Assembly (NCBI RefSeq): GCF_011927945.1
Contig: NZ_JAATJM010000002.1
Span: forward strand, 434,001-498,000
Direction: 5' to 3'
DNA: 64,000 bases
Source of the DNA: Brevundimonas alba
GTDB taxonomy: Bacteria > Pseudomonadota > Alphaproteobacteria > Caulobacterales > Caulobacteraceae
The notes beneath the pieces were generated by a model that was given only the letters and a program-made list of their open reading frames with translations, had not been told where the DNA came from and made no database searches. Made by a program: the position numbers and the translations under genes. Each line of letters opens with the position of its first letter. Position 1 is the first letter of the stretch. Positions 20,605-29,964 of the stretch are shown piece by piece.

Positions 20605-21383
20605 CGCACAGGCTTGAAGAAACGGCCGGACTGCAGGTTCAGCCACGTCCACGGCTTGAACAGGCCGGCGCCCGGCTTCCATGACGCCACGATCACTTCG
20701 GCCCGGCCGACGATGTTCTCAGCCGGCAGCAGCCCGACGCCCATGTCGGCGGGCCAGCGGCTGTCCAGCGAGTTGTCCCGGTTGTCGCCCATCATGAAGT
20801 AGAAGCCCTCGGGCACGACATAGACGCCCGTATCGTCGCCCGGCAGGCCGGAGCCGCCGTCGTAGGTCACGTAGCTATCGCCCCCGGGAAGGCTCTCCCG
20901 AACGCGCAGCACCTGCCGGGACGGCTCGTCATGGTCCGTGGTGAGGTTCAGGGGCGTGCGGGGGATCACCCGACCGTTCACCGACACCGCCCCGCCGACG
21001 ACCTGCACCCGGTCACCAGGCAGGCCGATCAGGCGCTTGACCCAGGTTTCCTGCGGATTGCTCGGCCGGCGGAAGACGACGACGTCGCCTCGCTCGGGCG
21101 AGCGTCCCAGCAACCGGCCGCCGGGCAGGGGCGGGTTGAAGGGCAGGGAGGCGCGGCTCCAGCCGTAGGCCCATTTGGACACCACCACATAGTCGCCCGT
21201 GACCAGGCCCGGCTCCATCGACGAAGAGGGGATGGTGAAGGGCTGCCACGCCACCGTCTGGATCACGGTGGCGGCGAGCAGGCCCAGCGCCACGACGCGC
21301 ACGGTTTCGAACAGCTCCCGGGCGGCGCTGTTGCGGGCGGGGTTCGGTTCGCTCTGGACGGCGGTGTCGGCGGTTTCGATCAT
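20601..21383 (-). CDS. lepB: Signal peptidase I
   Basis: Membrane-bound serine/lysine protease that removes Sec and Tat signal peptides. 260 residues: one N-terminal membrane anchor (about 25-45), catalytic Ser55 in PSSSMEPG and general-base Lys116 in WVKRLIGLPGDRV, later GDNRDNSLDSR. A single anchor is normal for alphaproteobacterial LepB. Its stop (complement of CTA at 20601) overlaps the stop of the EF-hand gene on the other strand. Confidence 0.96.
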   Translation of the reverse strand: MIETADTAVQSEPNPARNSAARELFETVRVVALGLLAATVIQTVAWQPFTIPSSSMEPGLVTGDYVVVSKWAYGWSRASLPFNPPLPGGRLLGRSPERGDVVVFRRPSNPQETWVKRLIGLPGDRVQVVGGAVSVNGRVIPRTPLNLTTDHDEPSRQVLRVRESLPGGDSYVTYDGGSGLPGDDTGVYVVPEGFYFMMGDNRDNSLDSRWPADMGVGLLPAENIVGRAEVIVASWKPGAGLFKPWTWLNLQSGRFFKPVR

Positions 21384-21460
21384 GCAGGCATCCGACGACG
21401 CCGGCGCTCCGGCTTCAACGCCGGACCTGTCAGGACAGGCGGAAAACGTGTCCGGACAAA

Positions 21461-21489
21461 CAAAAACGCCGGGGCGAACCCCGGCGTTC
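21461..21489 (-). terminator. Rho-independent terminator of gltA
   Basis: Perfect 10-base stem (21465-21474 with 21479-21488) closed by a 4-base loop; read on the minus strand it is followed at once by a five-T run. It lies 19 bases past the gltA stop and points the same way as gltA. Confidence 0.85.
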
Positions 21490-21507
21490 TGCTTTTCAGG
21501 CTGCTGG

Positions 21508-22809
21508 TCAGCCGCGGTTCTGGATCGGCACGAAGTCGCGTTCGGTCGGGCCGGTGTAGAGCTGACGCGGGCGGCCGATCTTCTGGGTCGGGTCGCCGAT
21601 CATTTCCTGCCACTGGGCGATCCAGCCGACGGTGCGGGCCAGCGAGAACAGCACGGTGAACATCGAGGTCGGGAAGCCCATCGCCGAGAGGGTGATGCCC
21701 GAATAGAAGTCGACGTTCGGGAACAGCTTGCGCTCGATGAAATACTCGTCGTTCAGCGCGATCCGCTCCAGTTCCTTGGCGACCTGGAACAGCGGATCGT
21801 TGGGATCACCGACGGCGGCCAGCACCTCGTCGGCGCTCTCCTTCATCACCTTGGCGCGCGGATCGTAGTTCTTGTAGACCCGGTGTCCGAAGCCCATCAG
21901 CTTGTATTTCTTGGCCTTCACGCCCTCGATGAACTCCGGGATCTTGTCCGGGGTGCCGATCTCCTTGAGCATGTTCAGCGCCTCCTCGTTGGCGCCGCCG
22001 TGCGACGGGCCCCACAGGCAGGCGATGCCGGCGGCGATACAGGCGAACGGATTGGCGCCCGACGAACCGGCCAGACGGACGGTCGAGGTCGAGGCGTTCT
22101 GCTCGTGGTCGGCATGCAGGATGAAGATGCGGTCCATGGCCTTGGCCAGAACCGGATTGACCTCATAGTCCTCGGCCGGAACCGCGAAGCACATGCGCAG
22201 GAAATTCTCGGCGTAGCTCAGGTCGTTGCGCGGCGAAACGAACGGCTGGCCGACGTGGTATTTGTAGGCGCGCGCGGCGATGGTCGGCATCTTGGCGATC
22301 AGCCGGATGGCCGAGATGTTGCGCTGGACCGGGTCATGGATGTCCAGGCTGTCGTGATAGAAGGCCGACAGGGCGCCGACCGTGCCGACCATGATCGCCA
22401 TCGGGTGGGCGTCGCGGCGGAAGCCCTCGAAGAAGCGGTCGAACTGCGAATGCAGCATGGTGTGCATCGTGATCGAGCGCTCGAACGCCTCGTATTCCGA
22501 CGCCGTCGGCAACTCGCCGTGCAGCAGCAGGTGGCAGACCTCGACGAAGTTCGACTTGGAGGCCAACTGGTCGATCGGGTAGCCGCGGTGAAGCAGGGTT
22601 CCGGCGTCGCCGTCGATGAAGGTCAGGCCGCTCTCGCAGGCCGCGGTCGAGGTGAAGCCCGGATCATAAGTGAAGGCGTCGGTCGCGCCGTACAGCTTGC
22701 GGATGTCGATCACATCGGGGCCGGTCGAGCCCGACAGCACCGGCAGTTCCACGGACTTTTCGCCGTAGGTGAGGGTTGCCGAGCCGGCGGGTTTGGCGAG
22801 TTCAGTCAT
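21508..22809 (-). CDS. gltA: Citrate synthase (type II)
   Basis: First TCA-cycle step, condensing oxaloacetate and acetyl-CoA. 433 residues, the size of hexameric Gram-negative enzymes, which are typically NADH-sensitive. The active-site histidines are in [14 protein letters not shown] and [14 protein letters not shown], with the catalytic Asp in the PNVDFYSG segment. The N-terminal Cys/Gly-rich region of type II enzymes is represented by [21 protein letters not shown]. It is followed by a strong terminator; gltX lies 65 bases upstream on the same strand. Confidence 0.97.
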   Translation of the reverse strand: MTELAKPAGSATLTYGEKSVELPVLSGSTGPDVIDIRKLYGATDAFTYDPGFTSTAACESGLTFIDGDAGTLLHRGYPIDQLASKSNFVEVCHLLLHGELPTASEYEAFERSITMHTMLHSQFDRFFEGFRRDAHPMAIMVGTVGALSAFYHDSLDIHDPVQRNISAIRLIAKMPTIAARAYKYHVGQPFVSPRNDLSYAENFLRMCFAVPAEDYEVNPVLAKAMDRIFILHADHEQNASTSTVRLAGSSGANPFACIAAGIACLWGPSHGGANEEALNMLKEIGTPDKIPEFIEGVKAKKYKLMGFGHRVYKNYDPRAKVMKESADEVLAAVGDPNDPLFQVAKELERIALNDEYFIERKLFPNVDFYSGITLSAMGFPTSMFTVLFSLARTVGWIAQWQEMIGDPTQKIGRPRQLYTGPTERDFVPIQNRG

Positions 22810-22874
22810 GAAGGCCCCTTGATCCTGCCGCGGCCTCGAACCGGAAGGCGGCGGGTCGCGATGTGTTGTGGATG

Positions 22875-24299
22875 TCAGATAGTCTGTTGCAGCGCATCAT
22901 TCAAACGCCCGAGGCTCTCTTCCCGGCCCAGCGCCGCCAACGTTTTCGCGATGTCGGGTGAGGCGGAGCCGCCGGTGAGCGCGGTGCGGGCCGCCGGGCC
23001 GATCTTGCCGAAGCCGACCGCCTCTTCCTCGGCGAAGATCTTGAGCTCGGCCTCAAGCGCGAACACGTCCCAGCTCTCGAACAATGACAGCCGGTCGCGC
23101 AGGCGGCCGATGCGTTCGCCGGACTCGCCCGCGAGCAATTCGCGGCCCTTGCCCTCCATGGCGAGCGGGCGCGGCTTGAGCACGAAGGCGGTCTGATCGG
23201 CCAGTTCCAGCGTCGTTTTCGCCCGATCCTTCACGAACGGCATGGCGCGCAGCAGGCGGGCTTCGTCGTCCGGGCCGAGCGCATGTTCGCGCGCCAGATG
23301 CACGTCCAGCGTCAGCTTGGCCAGCCGGTCGTCGTCGGCCATGCGGATCCAGTGGGCGTTGACGTGCGCCAGTTTGTCGAAGTCCAGCCGCGCCGGGGCC
23401 CGGCCTACGCCGGTCAGATCGAACCACTCGACAGCCTGCGCGTCCGAGAACAGTTCGTCGTCGCCGTGCGCCCAGCCCAGTCGGGCCAGATAGTTGCGCA
23501 TGGCCTCGGGCAGATAGCCCATCTCGGCGTATTCATGCACCGCCTGCGCCCCGTGCCGCTTCGACAGCTTCGCGCCGTCGGGACCGTGGATCAGGGGGAT
23601 GTGTGCGAACGTCGGCCGGGTCCAGCCCAGGGCGTCGTAGATCAGACTCTGTCGCGCGGCGTTGTTCAGGTGGTCGTCGCCGCGGATGACGTGGGTCACG
23701 CCCATGTCGTGGTCGTCCACCACCACCGCCAGATTGTAGGTCGGGGCGCCGTCGGACCGCAGGATCACCAGATCGTCCAGCGACGACGATTCCCACCGCA
23801 CCGTCCCCTGCACCGCATCCTCGACCACGACCGGCGCATCGGCCGGGCGGCGGAAGCGCACCGTATGCGGCTTCGACAGGTCGTCGACGGTCGGGGTGCG
23901 GTCGCGCCAGGGGGACTCGAAGGTGCGGCCCTCGGCCTTGGCGGCGTCGCGCAGGGCGCCAGTCTCCTCGGCGGAGAGGAAATCACGGTAGGCGTGGCCG
24001 CTCTCGAGCAAAATATTCGCGACTTCGCGATGGCGGTCGGCGCGGGAGAACTGGAACACCGGTTCCTCGTCGGCGAACAGCCCCAGCCAGCTCAGACCGT
24101 CGAAGATCGCTTTCACGGCCTCGTCCGTGGACCGCTCGCGATCCGTGTCTTCAACCCGGACCAGGAACCGCCCGTTGTGTCGCCTGGCGTACAGCCAGTT
24201 GAAAAGTGCGGTGCGAGCGCCGCCTATGTGCAGGAAGCCGGTCGGCGAGGGGGCGAAGCGGGTGACGACTTCGGGGGCGGAGGCGGACGGGGAGGTCAT
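22875..24299 (-). CDS. gltX: Glutamyl-tRNA synthetase
   Basis: Class I aminoacyl-tRNA synthetase, 474 residues. The HIGH-type signature is [16 protein letters not shown] (about residue 16-31) and the KMSKS-type loop is AKLSKRHG. Many alphaproteobacteria carry two GltX paralogues, one of which charges tRNA-Gln for the amidotransferase route; which one this is cannot be told here. The start codon overlaps the predicted comEC start on the other strand in a CATG. Confidence 0.95.
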   Translation of the reverse strand: MTSPSASAPEVVTRFAPSPTGFLHIGGARTALFNWLYARRHNGRFLVRVEDTDRERSTDEAVKAIFDGLSWLGLFADEEPVFQFSRADRHREVANILLESGHAYRDFLSAEETGALRDAAKAEGRTFESPWRDRTPTVDDLSKPHTVRFRRPADAPVVVEDAVQGTVRWESSSLDDLVILRSDGAPTYNLAVVVDDHDMGVTHVIRGDDHLNNAARQSLIYDALGWTRPTFAHIPLIHGPDGAKLSKRHGAQAVHEYAEMGYLPEAMRNYLARLGWAHGDDELFSDAQAVEWFDLTGVGRAPARLDFDKLAHVNAHWIRMADDDRLAKLTLDVHLAREHALGPDDEARLLRAMPFVKDRAKTTLELADQTAFVLKPRPLAMEGKGRELLAGESGERIGRLRDRLSLFESWDVFALEAELKIFAEEEAVGFGKIGPAARTALTGGSASPDIAKTLAALGREESLGRLNDALQQTI

Positions 24300-26466
24300 G
24301 GCGGGCGTTATACCGCCCGCTACGCCTGTGCCCAGCCTCCGCGCGCGAGGCGCCGATTTTCTCCGCGCGCAGGTTCTGGCGCAGTCGCTGCGCTGGCGGC
24401 TGTGGGCGCCGGTGGCGCTGGGCGGCGGCTGCGGCGTCTACTTCTCGCTCAAGTCCGAGCCGGAGGCCTGGCCGCTGCTGGCCTTCGCTCTCCTCACGGC
24501 CGCAATCTGGCTGGGCGCGCGGCGGCTGAGGCTGGACCGCGTCTGGACCTTGCCGCTGATGCTGCTGGCCTGTTTCGCCCTGGGTCTGGCGGTGGCCAAG
24601 CTACGGACGGACGCCGTGACCGCGCCCATCGCGCCCGCTATGGACCAGCCGACCGTGGTCGAGGGCTGGGTGGTCGACGTTGACAGCCCCGGGGCGGCGG
24701 GGCCCCGGGTGGTCATCGCGCCCGTGCGTATCCGCGGCCTCGCGCCGGAAGACACGCCTGTGCGGCTGCGCGCCACCGTGCGGGGCGTTGCGCCCGAGCC
24801 CGGCGACGCCATACGGCTGTTCGCCATCCTCAATCCGCCTCCCGCGCCCGCCAGCCCCGGCGCCTACGACTTCGGCCGCACCGCCTTCTTCCAGGGCATG
24901 GGCGGCGTGGCTTTCGGGTTGGGCGAGACACGGCCCGCCTACCTGCCGAAGCCGCCCTGGCGACTGAGAGCCGAGATGGCGGTCAACGGCGTCCGCTTCG
25001 ACCTCGCCAAGCGGATCGTGGCGCGGCAGGGCGAACGGGCGGGCGGGATCGCCGCCGCCATGACCACAGGGCACGAGGCATGGCTCGATCCCGATGATGT
25101 CGACACCATGCGGGACTCCGGCCTGGCGCACATCCTGTCGATCTCGGGTCTGCACATGGCGGTTGTCGGTGGGTTCGCCTTCTTCCTCGTGCGGCTGCTG
25201 GTGGCGGCGTGGCCTTGGCTGGCGTTGCGCGTGCCGGGGAAGAAGGTGGCTGCTTCGGCGGGTCTGATCGCGGTCTGGACCTATCTGGTGATCTCTGGCG
25301 CTCCGGCGCCGGCGGAGCGGGCTGCGATCACCGCCTCGATCGCCTTCGTCGCCGTCCTGATGGACCGGCAGGCCATCACCATGCACGCGCTGGCGGTCGC
25401 GGCGTTCGTCGTCCTGCTGCTTCAGCCCGAAGCCATCGTCACGCCCGGATTCCAGATGTCCTTCGCGGCGACTGCAGCTCTTGTGGCGCTGGTCGAGGCC
25501 TGGCCGGCGCGTCCCAAGGAAATCTCGGCCCCATGGCCGATCCTTCTGGTCCAGCGCATCGGCGCATGGATCGGTGCGGCCATCCTCGCAAGCCTGGTGG
25601 CGGGCGCCGCGACGGGGCCATTCGCCATGCAGCATTTCAACCGAACGGCCATGTACGGGCTGGCGGCCAATCTCGCCACGGCGCCGGTTTCCGATTTCCT
25701 GATCATGCCGGCGCTGGCGATAGGAGCGATGCTCGAGCCGCTGGGGCTGGGCGCGCCCTTCCTGTGGCTGGCGGCCAAGGGCATCGAACTGATGCTGGTG
25801 ATCGGGACGTGGACCGCGAGCTTGCCGGGCGCGGTGCGGACGGTCGCCAGCGCGCCGGACTTCGTCCTGCCGGTCGCCTTCCTCGGCGTGCTGTTCTGCT
25901 GTCTGTGGCGAGGGCCGCTGCGCTGGCTGGGCCTGCCGTTCGCTGCCGCAGTGATGATCTGGCCTCGCGCGCCCACGCCCGATCTCTGGATCGGCGACGG
26001 CGGGACCAATGCGGCGTGGGTCGAGGCAGGGGAGGCGGTCGTGGCCCGGCCCGGCGTGCGTCAGTTTGCGGTCGATGTCTGGTCGCGGCGGCGGGGCCTG
26101 ACGCCGACGGATCGCCTCGCGGAAGGTTGGACCTGCACCCGCTTCTCCTGCGCTCCCTCCGCGCCCGAAGCCGGACCGCTCGCCCTGTGGTGGGGGAAGC
26201 GCGCGCCATCCGCCGAGCAGATGGATGCCCTGTGCCGATCCGCCCCTACGGTCAGCATCCGGGCGCAGGTGACGGTTCTGCCCGCCTCATGCGAAGGGCG
26301 ACTGGTGCTGGACGGCGTCGACTACGCCCGCGGTGGCGCGGTCGAGCTCTGGCGCGTGGGTCCAGCCGGCGAGAACCGCTGGCGCGCCGTTTGGTCAGCT
26401 CAGGTTCGCGGCGACCGGCCGTGGAGCCGCGTCGGCGATCCGGATGTCAGTGATAGCGGCGGATGA
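24298..26466 (+). CDS. comEC: ComEC/Rec2-family DNA uptake channel protein
   Basis: Inner-membrane channel for single-stranded DNA in natural competence. 722 residues: an N-terminal helix pair and OB-fold DUF4131-like region (about 1-200), then the multi-helix Competence domain with [14 protein letters not shown] and [15 protein letters not shown] (about 260-300). The C-terminal part after the last helix starts like the usual beta-lactamase-like domain but has no HxHxDH metal motif. Start choice is uncertain: ATG 24298 shares a CATG with gltX; GTG 24328 would give 712 residues. The last 20 bases overlap lexA convergently. Confidence 0.88.
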   Translation: MAGVIPPATPVPSLRARGADFLRAQVLAQSLRWRLWAPVALGGGCGVYFSLKSEPEAWPLLAFALLTAAIWLGARRLRLDRVWTLPLMLLACFALGLAVAKLRTDAVTAPIAPAMDQPTVVEGWVVDVDSPGAAGPRVVIAPVRIRGLAPEDTPVRLRATVRGVAPEPGDAIRLFAILNPPPAPASPGAYDFGRTAFFQGMGGVAFGLGETRPAYLPKPPWRLRAEMAVNGVRFDLAKRIVARQGERAGGIAAAMTTGHEAWLDPDDVDTMRDSGLAHILSISGLHMAVVGGFAFFLVRLLVAAWPWLALRVPGKKVAASAGLIAVWTYLVISGAPAPAERAAITASIAFVAVLMDRQAITMHALAVAAFVVLLLQPEAIVTPGFQMSFAATAALVALVEAWPARPKEISAPWPILLVQRIGAWIGAAILASLVAGAATGPFAMQHFNRTAMYGLAANLATAPVSDFLIMPALAIGAMLEPLGLGAPFLWLAAKGIELMLVIGTWTASLPGAVRTVASAPDFVLPVAFLGVLFCCLWRGPLRWLGLPFAAAVMIWPRAPTPDLWIGDGGTNAAWVEAGEAVVARPGVRQFAVDVWSRRRGLTPTDRLAEGWTCTRFSCAPSAPEAGPLALWWGKRAPSAEQMDALCRSAPTVSIRAQVTVLPASCEGRLVLDGVDYARGGAVELWRVGPAGENRWRAVWSAQVRGDRPWSRVGDPDVSDSGG
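24301..24320. repeat. Perfect inverted repeat at the gltX/comEC start codons
   Basis: GCGGGCG (24301-24307) and CGCCCGC (24314-24320) flank the six bases TTATAC. On the minus strand the element contains TATAAC seven bases before the gltX ATG, which could be a -10 box giving a leaderless gltX mRNA. Sequence observation; function inferred. Confidence 0.4.
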
Positions 26467-27139
26467 GCCCGACCAGCTTGCCCTGCACCTCGACCTGGTC
26501 CGGGCCGAAGATGCGGGTCTCATAGTTGCGGTTCGCCGGCTCCAAGGCGATCGAGCCGCCCTTCTTGCGCAGCCGCTTCAGCGTGGCTTCCTCGCCCTCG
26601 ACCAGAGCCACGACGATGTCGCCGGATGAGGCCGTGTCGGCCGATTTGATGATGACCATGTCGCCGTTGAGGATGCCGGCCTCGATCATCGAGTCGCCCT
26701 CGATCTCGAGCAGGTAGTGCTCGCCGGCGCCCAGCATGGCCTCCGGCACCGGATAGCGGGCGGTCTCGTGCTCGATGGCGGCGATCGGCGTGCCGGCGGC
26801 GATCTTGCCCATCAGCGACAGTTCGCGGGTGTCGTTGGCTGGTTCGGCCGCATAGGCCCGTCCGCCGCCCTCGATGACGCCGGGAGTGAACCCCGCCCGT
26901 CCGCGCGGCGCGCCGGCCGTCGCCTGATCCGGCAGTTTGACGACCTCGAGCGCCCGCGCCCGATGCGCCAGCCGGCGGATGAAGCCCCGCTCCTCCAGCG
27001 CCGTGATCAGGCGGTGGATGCCGGATTTGGACGCCAGATCCAGCGCCTCCTTCATCTCGTCAAACGACGGGGAGACGCCTGTCTCCTTGATCCGTTCGTG
27101 GATGAACATCAGCAGTTCGTGCTGTTTGCGCGTGAGCAT
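26447..27139 (-). CDS. lexA: SOS repressor LexA
   Basis: Represses DNA-damage genes and self-cleaves with RecA. 230 residues: winged-helix DNA-binding domain ([19 protein letters not shown]..., 1-70), cleavage site Ala-Gly in [10 protein letters not shown], catalytic Ser in EGDSMIEAG and Lys in EEATLKRL. An in-frame extension to 27193 adds 18 residues that are not family-like; [10 protein letters not shown] is the standard alphaproteobacterial N-terminus. A LexA box lies 68 bases upstream, so autoregulation is expected. Confidence 0.96.
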   Translation of the reverse strand: MLTRKQHELLMFIHERIKETGVSPSFDEMKEALDLASKSGIHRLITALEERGFIRRLAHRARALEVVKLPDQATAGAPRGRAGFTPGVIEGGGRAYAAEPANDTRELSLMGKIAAGTPIAAIEHETARYPVPEAMLGAGEHYLLEIEGDSMIEAGILNGDMVIIKSADTASSGDIVVALVEGEEATLKRLRKKGGSIALEPANRNYETRIFGPDQVEVQGKLVGLIRRYH

Positions 27140-27206
27140 GGAAGACCTCGGAGACGAATCCCGTTGCGAGAACGCTAGCGGAACAAACCGCAAACGTCCA
27201 CAAGGT

Positions 27207-27221
27207 GTTCCTGTGCTGTTC
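27207..27221. promoter_or_regulatory. LexA box (GTTC-N7-GTTC) upstream of lexA
   Basis: GTTC at 27207-27210 and GTTC at 27218-27221 with exactly seven bases between, the established direct-repeat operator of alphaproteobacterial LexA. A weaker copy in the opposite orientation (GAAC-N7-AAAC) is at 27181-27195, closer to the gene. Confidence 0.85.
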
Positions 27222-27251
27222 CGGTTAAGGTCCGGTTACCGTCGCGCTTGG

Positions 27252-28043
27252 CTACGCCAGCAACGTCCGCGTCGCCGCTTCCACGTCCGCCTGCCGCATC
27301 AGGCTCTCGCCGACCAGCACGGCCTGCGCATGCGCTGCCGAAACCCGCGCCACGTCGTCCGGCGTGAAGATGCCGCTCTCGGCCACCAGCAGGGCCCGCA
27401 CCGGACTCAGCATGGCCAGCCGCTCGGTGACCTCCAGATCGACCTCGAACGTCCTCAGCGAGCGGTTGTTGATCCCGACGAGATCGCCGCCCAGCTTGCA
27501 GGCCCGCGCCATCTCGGCCTCGTCATGCGTCTCGATCAGGGCGTCCATGCCGAACCGCTTCGCCTCCGCCAGCAACTCGGCGGCGAGGGCGTCGTCGATC
27601 ATGGCGAGGATGATCAGGATACAGTCGGCGCCCAGCCCCCGGCTTTCGGCCACCTGCCACGGGTCGACGAGGAAGTCCTTGCGCAGACAGGGCAGGGCGG
27701 TCGCCTCCCGCGCGGCGCCGAGGAAGGCGTCGTCGCCCTGGAAGCTGGGTCCGTCCGTCAGCACAGACAGGCACGACGCCCCGCCGCGCTCATAGGCCTT
27801 CGCCAGCACCGGCGGATCGAAGTCCTCGCGGATCAGCCCCTTGGACGGGCTGGCTTTCTTGATCTCGGCGATCAGGGCAGGGTGGCCCGTCTCCTCGACA
27901 TGCCGTTCCAGTGCGGCCCGGAAGCCGCGCGGGGCCGAGGCCAGCCGCGCCCGCGCCTCGACGGCGTCCTGCGACAGCGCGGCCTTTCGCGCCGCCACGT
28001 CCTCGCGTTTGTAGGCGGCGATCCGCTCCAGCACGTCGGTCAC
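27252..28043 (-). CDS. trpC: Indole-3-glycerol phosphate synthase
   Basis: TIM-barrel enzyme of tryptophan synthesis that closes the indole ring. 263 residues: [15 protein letters not shown] near residue 60, catalytic Lys in [11 protein letters not shown], then [14 protein letters not shown] and [11 protein letters not shown]. No TrpF fusion, so phosphoribosylanthranilate isomerase must be elsewhere. Four-base overlap with trpD upstream; lexA lies 112 bases downstream on the same strand. Confidence 0.97.
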   Translation of the reverse strand: MTDVLERIAAYKREDVAARKAALSQDAVEARARLASAPRGFRAALERHVEETGHPALIAEIKKASPSKGLIREDFDPPVLAKAYERGGASCLSVLTDGPSFQGDDAFLGAAREATALPCLRKDFLVDPWQVAESRGLGADCILIILAMIDDALAAELLAEAKRFGMDALIETHDEAEMARACKLGGDLVGINNRSLRTFEVDLEVTERLAMLSPVRALLVAESGIFTPDDVARVSAAHAQAVLVGESLMRQADVEAATRTLLA

Positions 28044-29074
28044 GCGGTCTCTTCCTCGATCGGCGTATTGGTGGCTTCGACCAGCGCCGCAAGCGACGCC
28101 GAAGCCCGCCCGTCGTCAATCACGGCCGCCGCCAGCGCCGCGCCCTCGGCCAGATCGCCGGCGCGGTCGCCCACCACCAGCGCCGCGGCCGCGTTCAGCA
28201 GCACGATGTCCCGGTAGGCCCCGGCTGCCCCGTCGAGCAGGGCGCGCAGGGCGGTGGCGTTCTCCTCTGCGTCTCCACCGCGGATGTCGGCTATGTTGGC
28301 GCGGGGCAAACCGGCGTCCTCGGGCGAGACGGTGAACCGGCGCACGGCGCCGTCCCTCCACTCGGCCACCTCGGTCTCGCCCGTGGTGGTCAGTTCGTCG
28401 AGCCCCTGACCATGCACGGTCCAGGCGCGCTCGGCGCCCAACCGGCCCAGCACCTCGGCCAGGGGCTCCAGCAGGCGCGGATCATAGACCCCCATCACCT
28501 GCCGCTTCGCGGATGCGGGGTTGGACAGCGGGCCCAGCAGGTTGAACACGGTGCGGAAGCCGATCTCGGCCCGCACCGGACCGACGTGGCGCATCGCCCC
28601 GTGGTAGGCGGGGGCGAACAGGAAGGCGATGCCGGCCCGGTCCAGCGCCCGCAGCTGCTGCGCCGGCGTCGCCGCCAGATTGACCCCCAGCGCCGCCAGC
28701 ACGTCCGACGATCCGGACTTCGAGCTCAGCGCCCGGTTGCCGTGCTTGGCCACCTTGAGCCCGGCTCCGGCCAGCACCAGCGCCGCCGCCGTCGAGATGT
28801 TGAAGGTGTGCTGTCCGTCGCCGCCGGTGCCGCAGGTGTCGATTACGTCGTACGGATGATCCAGCGTCAGCGCCGCCTCGCGCATCGCCCCGGCGAAGGC
28901 GGCGATCTCGCCCACCGTCTCGCCGCGGATACGCAGGGCGGTGACCGCCGCGGCGACCTGCGCCGGCGTCGGCTCGCCCCTCAGGCAGGCGGCGAAGAAG
29001 GCATGCGCCTCCTCGTCCGACAGCACGCGGCCGTCGACCAGCTTGGCCAGCAGGGGCTTGAACCCGTCCGCCAC
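28040..29074 (-). CDS. trpD: Anthranilate phosphoribosyltransferase
   Basis: Transfers phosphoribosyl from PRPP to anthranilate. 344 residues, stand-alone (not fused to TrpG). The PRPP-binding [17 protein letters not shown] and [17 protein letters not shown] motifs are intact. One base separates it from the trpG stop; trpC overlaps its end, so trpG-trpD-trpC is a tight operon. Confidence 0.97.
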   Translation of the reverse strand: MADGFKPLLAKLVDGRVLSDEEAHAFFAACLRGEPTPAQVAAAVTALRIRGETVGEIAAFAGAMREAALTLDHPYDVIDTCGTGGDGQHTFNISTAAALVLAGAGLKVAKHGNRALSSKSGSSDVLAALGVNLAATPAQQLRALDRAGIAFLFAPAYHGAMRHVGPVRAEIGFRTVFNLLGPLSNPASAKRQVMGVYDPRLLEPLAEVLGRLGAERAWTVHGQGLDELTTTGETEVAEWRDGAVRRFTVSPEDAGLPRANIADIRGGDAEENATALRALLDGAAGAYRDIVLLNAAAALVVGDRAGDLAEGAALAAAVIDDGRASASLAALVEATNTPIEEETA

Positions 29075-29075
29075 C

Positions 29076-29666
29076 TCAGACCATCGCCGTGCGTTTGATG
29101 TTGGCCAGGTCGAGGAAGTTGGCCAGCAGGTCGTGGCCGTGTTCGGTGGCGATCGATTCCGGGTGGAACTGCACGCCGTGGATCGGGCGGGTCTTGTGGG
29201 CCAGCCCCATGATCTCCCCGTCGGCGGTCCAGGCGGTGACCTCCAGCACGGCCGGCAGGGTCTCCCGTTTCACGGCCAGCGAATGGTAGCGCGTCGCCGT
29301 GAACGGGGAAGGCAGGCCCGCGAAGACGCTGCGGCCTTCGTGCTCGATCGGCGAGGTCTTTCCGTGCATCAGCGACTTGGCGCGGATCACGTCGCCCCCG
29401 AATGCCTGACCCATGGCCTGATGCCCGAGGCAGACGCCGAAGATCGGCATGTCCAGCGGCGCTGTGTCCAGCAGCGGCAGGCAGATGCCAGCCTCGTTCG
29501 GCGTGCACGGCCCGGGCGACAGCAGCAGCGCTTCGGGCTTCAGCGCCAGCGCCTCGGCGGCTGTCAGGTCGTCGTTGCGCACCACGCGCGTCTCGGCGCC
29601 CAGTTCCGCGAGGTAGTGGACCAGGTTCCAGGTGAAGCTGTCGTAGTTGTCGACGACGAGGATCAT
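29076..29666 (-). CDS. trpG: Anthranilate synthase glutamine amidotransferase component
   Basis: Supplies ammonia from glutamine to TrpE. 196 residues. Class I amidotransferase triad: nucleophile Cys in [11 protein letters not shown] and the His-Glu pair in VQFHPESI. The frame stays open upstream to 29882, but the ATG at 29666 gives the universal start [15 protein letters not shown]. It could also serve PabB, since trpE is separated from it by an opposite-strand gene. Confidence 0.96.
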   Translation of the reverse strand: MILVVDNYDSFTWNLVHYLAELGAETRVVRNDDLTAAEALALKPEALLLSPGPCTPNEAGICLPLLDTAPLDMPIFGVCLGHQAMGQAFGGDVIRAKSLMHGKTSPIEHEGRSVFAGLPSPFTATRYHSLAVKRETLPAVLEVTAWTADGEIMGLAHKTRPIHGVQFHPESIATEHGHDLLANFLDLANIKRTAMV

Positions 29667-29724
29667 GCTTCGGCTTCTAGGCGGTGCGTGCGGCCGCGCC
29701 AAGCAGTCTGCGGGTAAGTCTTCG

Positions 29725-29732
29725 TTAACCAC
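29725..29732. promoter_or_regulatory. CtrA half-site-like motif between trpG and a small ORF
   Basis: TTAACCAC matches seven of eight positions of the CtrA half-site TTAACCAT known from Caulobacter. It lies 38 bases upstream of the small gene at 29770 and 58 bases upstream of trpG. A motif this short can occur by chance. Confidence 0.3.
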
Positions 29733-29769
29733 GATCGGGCGAACTGGGGCCTCCAGCGGAGGGGCTCGC

Positions 29770-29964
29770 ATGGCCGACACCACCATCGAAAAGGCCCGCG
29801 GCCTTCTGACCGCTCCGGTTCGCCGGAACAGCGCCTGGGCGACCCTCGCCGCGGCCGCCTTGGCCGCCATGGCCGCGGTCATGATGGCGGGGGTGATGGT
29901 GCTCGGGCCGGGCGTGCGGTTCGACGAGACCGTGTCAGCTCAGCCGGCGTTCCCGAACGGATAG
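29770..29964 (+). CDS. Small single-span membrane protein between trpG and trpE
   Basis: Unrecognised 64-residue protein. A strong ribosome-binding site, GGAGGGG, ends five bases before the ATG. The N-terminus is basic and polar ([19 protein letters not shown]), then an Ala/Met-rich hydrophobic stretch (about 24-45) spans the membrane, leaving a short C-terminal tail. It runs against the trp genes and its last 25 bases overlap the end of trpE. The ribosome-binding site and TM profile argue that it is real; the function is unknown. Confidence 0.65.
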   Translation: MADTTIEKARGLLTAPVRRNSAWATLAAAALAAMAAVMMAGVMVLGPGVRFDETVSAQPAFPNG

